DNA of 64,000 bases from Sulfurimicrobium sp963779055 (GTDB lineage Bacteria; Pseudomonadota; Gammaproteobacteria; Burkholderiales; Sulfuricellaceae), in NCBI GenBank assembly GCA_963779055.1, contig CAVZWN010000004.1, positions 992,001 to 1,056,000 of the forward strand. The letters are read 5' to 3'. The translations under genes were made by a program, and so were the position numbers. Under the pieces are notes generated by a model. The model was not told the DNA's origin. It saw nothing but the letters and a program-made list of their open reading frames with translations, and made no database searches. Numbering within the stretch: the first letter of the stretch is position 1; each line of letters starts with the position of its first letter. Shown in pieces: positions 62,941-64,000 of the stretch.

Positions 62941-63819
62941 ATGCAAAATTTATTGATTGTAGGTTATGGCGATATCGGCGCGCGGGCGGCAGCATTGCTG
63001 TCCCGCCGTTATCGCATTTACGGGCTGACGCGGTGCGCCGCAAGCGCGGAAAGGATTCGCACGCAAGGCGTAATCCCCGTCCCCGGCGACCTCGACCAGC
63101 TTGCCACTTTGGGGCGGCTGGAAGGCCTGGCGGATGTCGTGCTCCATTTTGCCCCGCCGCAACGCCAGGGCCAGCGCGACCTGCGTACCCGCAATCTGCT
63201 TGCCGCCCTGACCCGGGGAAAAAGTTTACCACAGCGCCTGGTCTATATTAGTACGACAGGGGTGTATGGCGACTGTCAGGGCGGGGAGGTGAACGAAGCG
63301 CATCCCACCCGGCCCGCTACGGCCCGGGCAGTGCGGCGTGCCGATGCGGAAGCCGCCTTGCGGCACTGGGGGAAAGCGTCACGGTGTCAAAGTGAGCATC
63401 CTGCGCGTGCCGGGCATTTACGCTGCGGGACGCCTGCCGCTGGAGCGATTGCAAAACCGCATCCCGGCCCTGCGTGAAGAAGATGACGGCTACACCAACC
63501 ACATCCACGGCGATGATCTGGCGCGCATTGCCGCCGCTGCTCTGGTCCGTGGCCGAGCCGAACAGGATTTACAATGCCAGCGACGACGCACCGATGAAAA
63601 TGGCTGATTATTTCGACCTCGTGGCTGACCATTACCAGCTCGATCGACCGCGAACGCATTTCCTGGCAGGAGGCGCAGCAGGCCATCTCGCCCGGCATGC
63701 TTTCCTATATGTCGGAATCACGCCGTATAGTGAACCGCCGCATCAAGCAGGAACTGAAAGTAAAACTGGAATACCCCGGCGTCCCACAAGGATTGAAAGG
63801 AATGACTCATGCAAGCTAA
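62941..63819 (+). pseudogene. SDR-family NAD-dependent epimerase/dehydratase, three frameshifts
   Basis: The protein starts MQNLLIVGYGDIGARAAALL (Rossmann loop) and has VVLHFAPPQ and VYISTTGVYGD. It leaves frame near 63368-63372 (a run of five Gs), continues KVSILRVPGIYAAGRLPLER, shifts again near 63551-63560 to RIYNASDDAPMKMADYF, and again near 63651-63654 to RISWQEAQQAISPGMLSYM, ending GLKGMTHAS at 63819. Each break is a +1 step, so together they restore the first frame. The restored protein would be ~291 residues, a normal YeeZ-like SDR. Its end overlaps murI by 11 nt. Confidence 0.8.
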
Positions 63820-64000
63820 TCCCGGCAACGCCATCGGCGTGTTCGATTCCGGCGTCGGCGGATTGACGGTGGTGCGCGCCCTGATGGAGCGCCTGCCGTT
63901 CGAGAACATCATCTACTTCGGCGATACCGCGCGCGTACCCTACGGCGTGAAGTCGGTGGAAACCATTTCCCACTACACCCGTGAAATCGCCGAGTTCCTG
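63809..64000 (+). CDS. murI: glutamate racemase, 3' end outside window
   Basis: The first 64 codons are present. GVFDSGVGGLTVVRALMERL holds the catalytic-Asp-containing family start, and IIYFGDTARVPYGVKS follows. MurI makes D-glutamate for peptidoglycan. It starts within the tail of the broken epimerase gene. Confidence 0.95.
   Translation, partial: MQANPGNAIGVFDSGVGGLTVVRALMERLPFENIIYFGDTARVPYGVKSVETISHYTREIAEFL

Noticed and set aside
62924..63232. Extension of the AscD-like reductase by ~100 codons upstream
   Set aside because: The extra part lies antisense to the well-conserved start of the epimerase gene, and the ferredoxin domain begins naturally at MPFQVTIKPS.

Overview
The window looks like chromosomal DNA of a free-living, GC-rich betaproteobacterium. 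The gene content (hemC-hemD-hemX-hemY, phoU-ppx, apaG, mltA, an AscD-type ferredoxin reductase, an HU protein with a Lys/Ala tail) and the sucrose genes at the left edge suggest the Nitrosomonadales / Gallionellales / Sulfuricella area. That placement is inferred from gene families and is not proven.

Layout. 1-3,500: end of a sucrose-phosphate phosphatase-like HAD gene, an amylosucrase and a TauE/SafE permease. 3,500-9,500: an accessory block with a ThDP-dependent acetolactate-synthase-like enzyme, a frameshifted GT2-like glycosyltransferase, a sulfotransferase-like protein and a soluble Cache-domain protein; three kinds of intergenic repeat lie around these genes. 9,600-17,800: housekeeping genes (HU, ilvA, rpiA, phoU-ppx, a FlgT-like secreted protein, SirB2-like, mltA, apaG). 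17,900-23,200: tRNA-Ala(CGC), a gene-poor repeat-bearing stretch, small unknown proteins, a DnaQ-type exonuclease/GIY-YIG fusion, a WYL regulator and an HD protein.

23,330-49,777 is the most striking part. About 26 kb on the minus strand carries signal-transduction genes almost without gaps: a membrane PAS sensor, a NarX-like kinase, a LuxR-type response regulator, a degenerate receiver, three MCP-type proteins, CheY, a STAS protein, CheA, CheW, CheR, CheD, CheB, a MASE3-PAS-GGDEF-EAL-REC protein, two PAS histidine kinases, a second STAS protein and a REC-PP2C(SpoIIE)-HATPase protein. Consecutive genes at the 3' end overlap by 4-8 nt. This joins chemotaxis, cyclic-di-GMP and Rsb-like partner switching in one probable transcription unit. 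No flagellar, pilus or sigma-factor gene is present.

50,400-56,000: plus-strand membrane and stress genes (UPF0114, TerC, a rhodanese lipoprotein, a NavMs-like voltage-gated sodium channel, a tandem Usp protein, DUF2062, YqaA and YbaN proteins). 56,000-57,600: a coiled-coil secreted protein, a frameshifted paralogue of the Cache protein and tRNA-Ser(GCT). 57,600-64,000: a SoxW-like thioredoxin, the hem cluster with a HemY that keeps only its N-terminal part, an AscD-like reductase, an SDR epimerase gene broken in three places, and the start of murI.

Caution: at least six genes are interrupted by apparent single-base indels, most best explained by +1 insertions. Several lie in core genes such as cheA. 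Sequencing or assembly error is therefore at least as likely as real gene decay.
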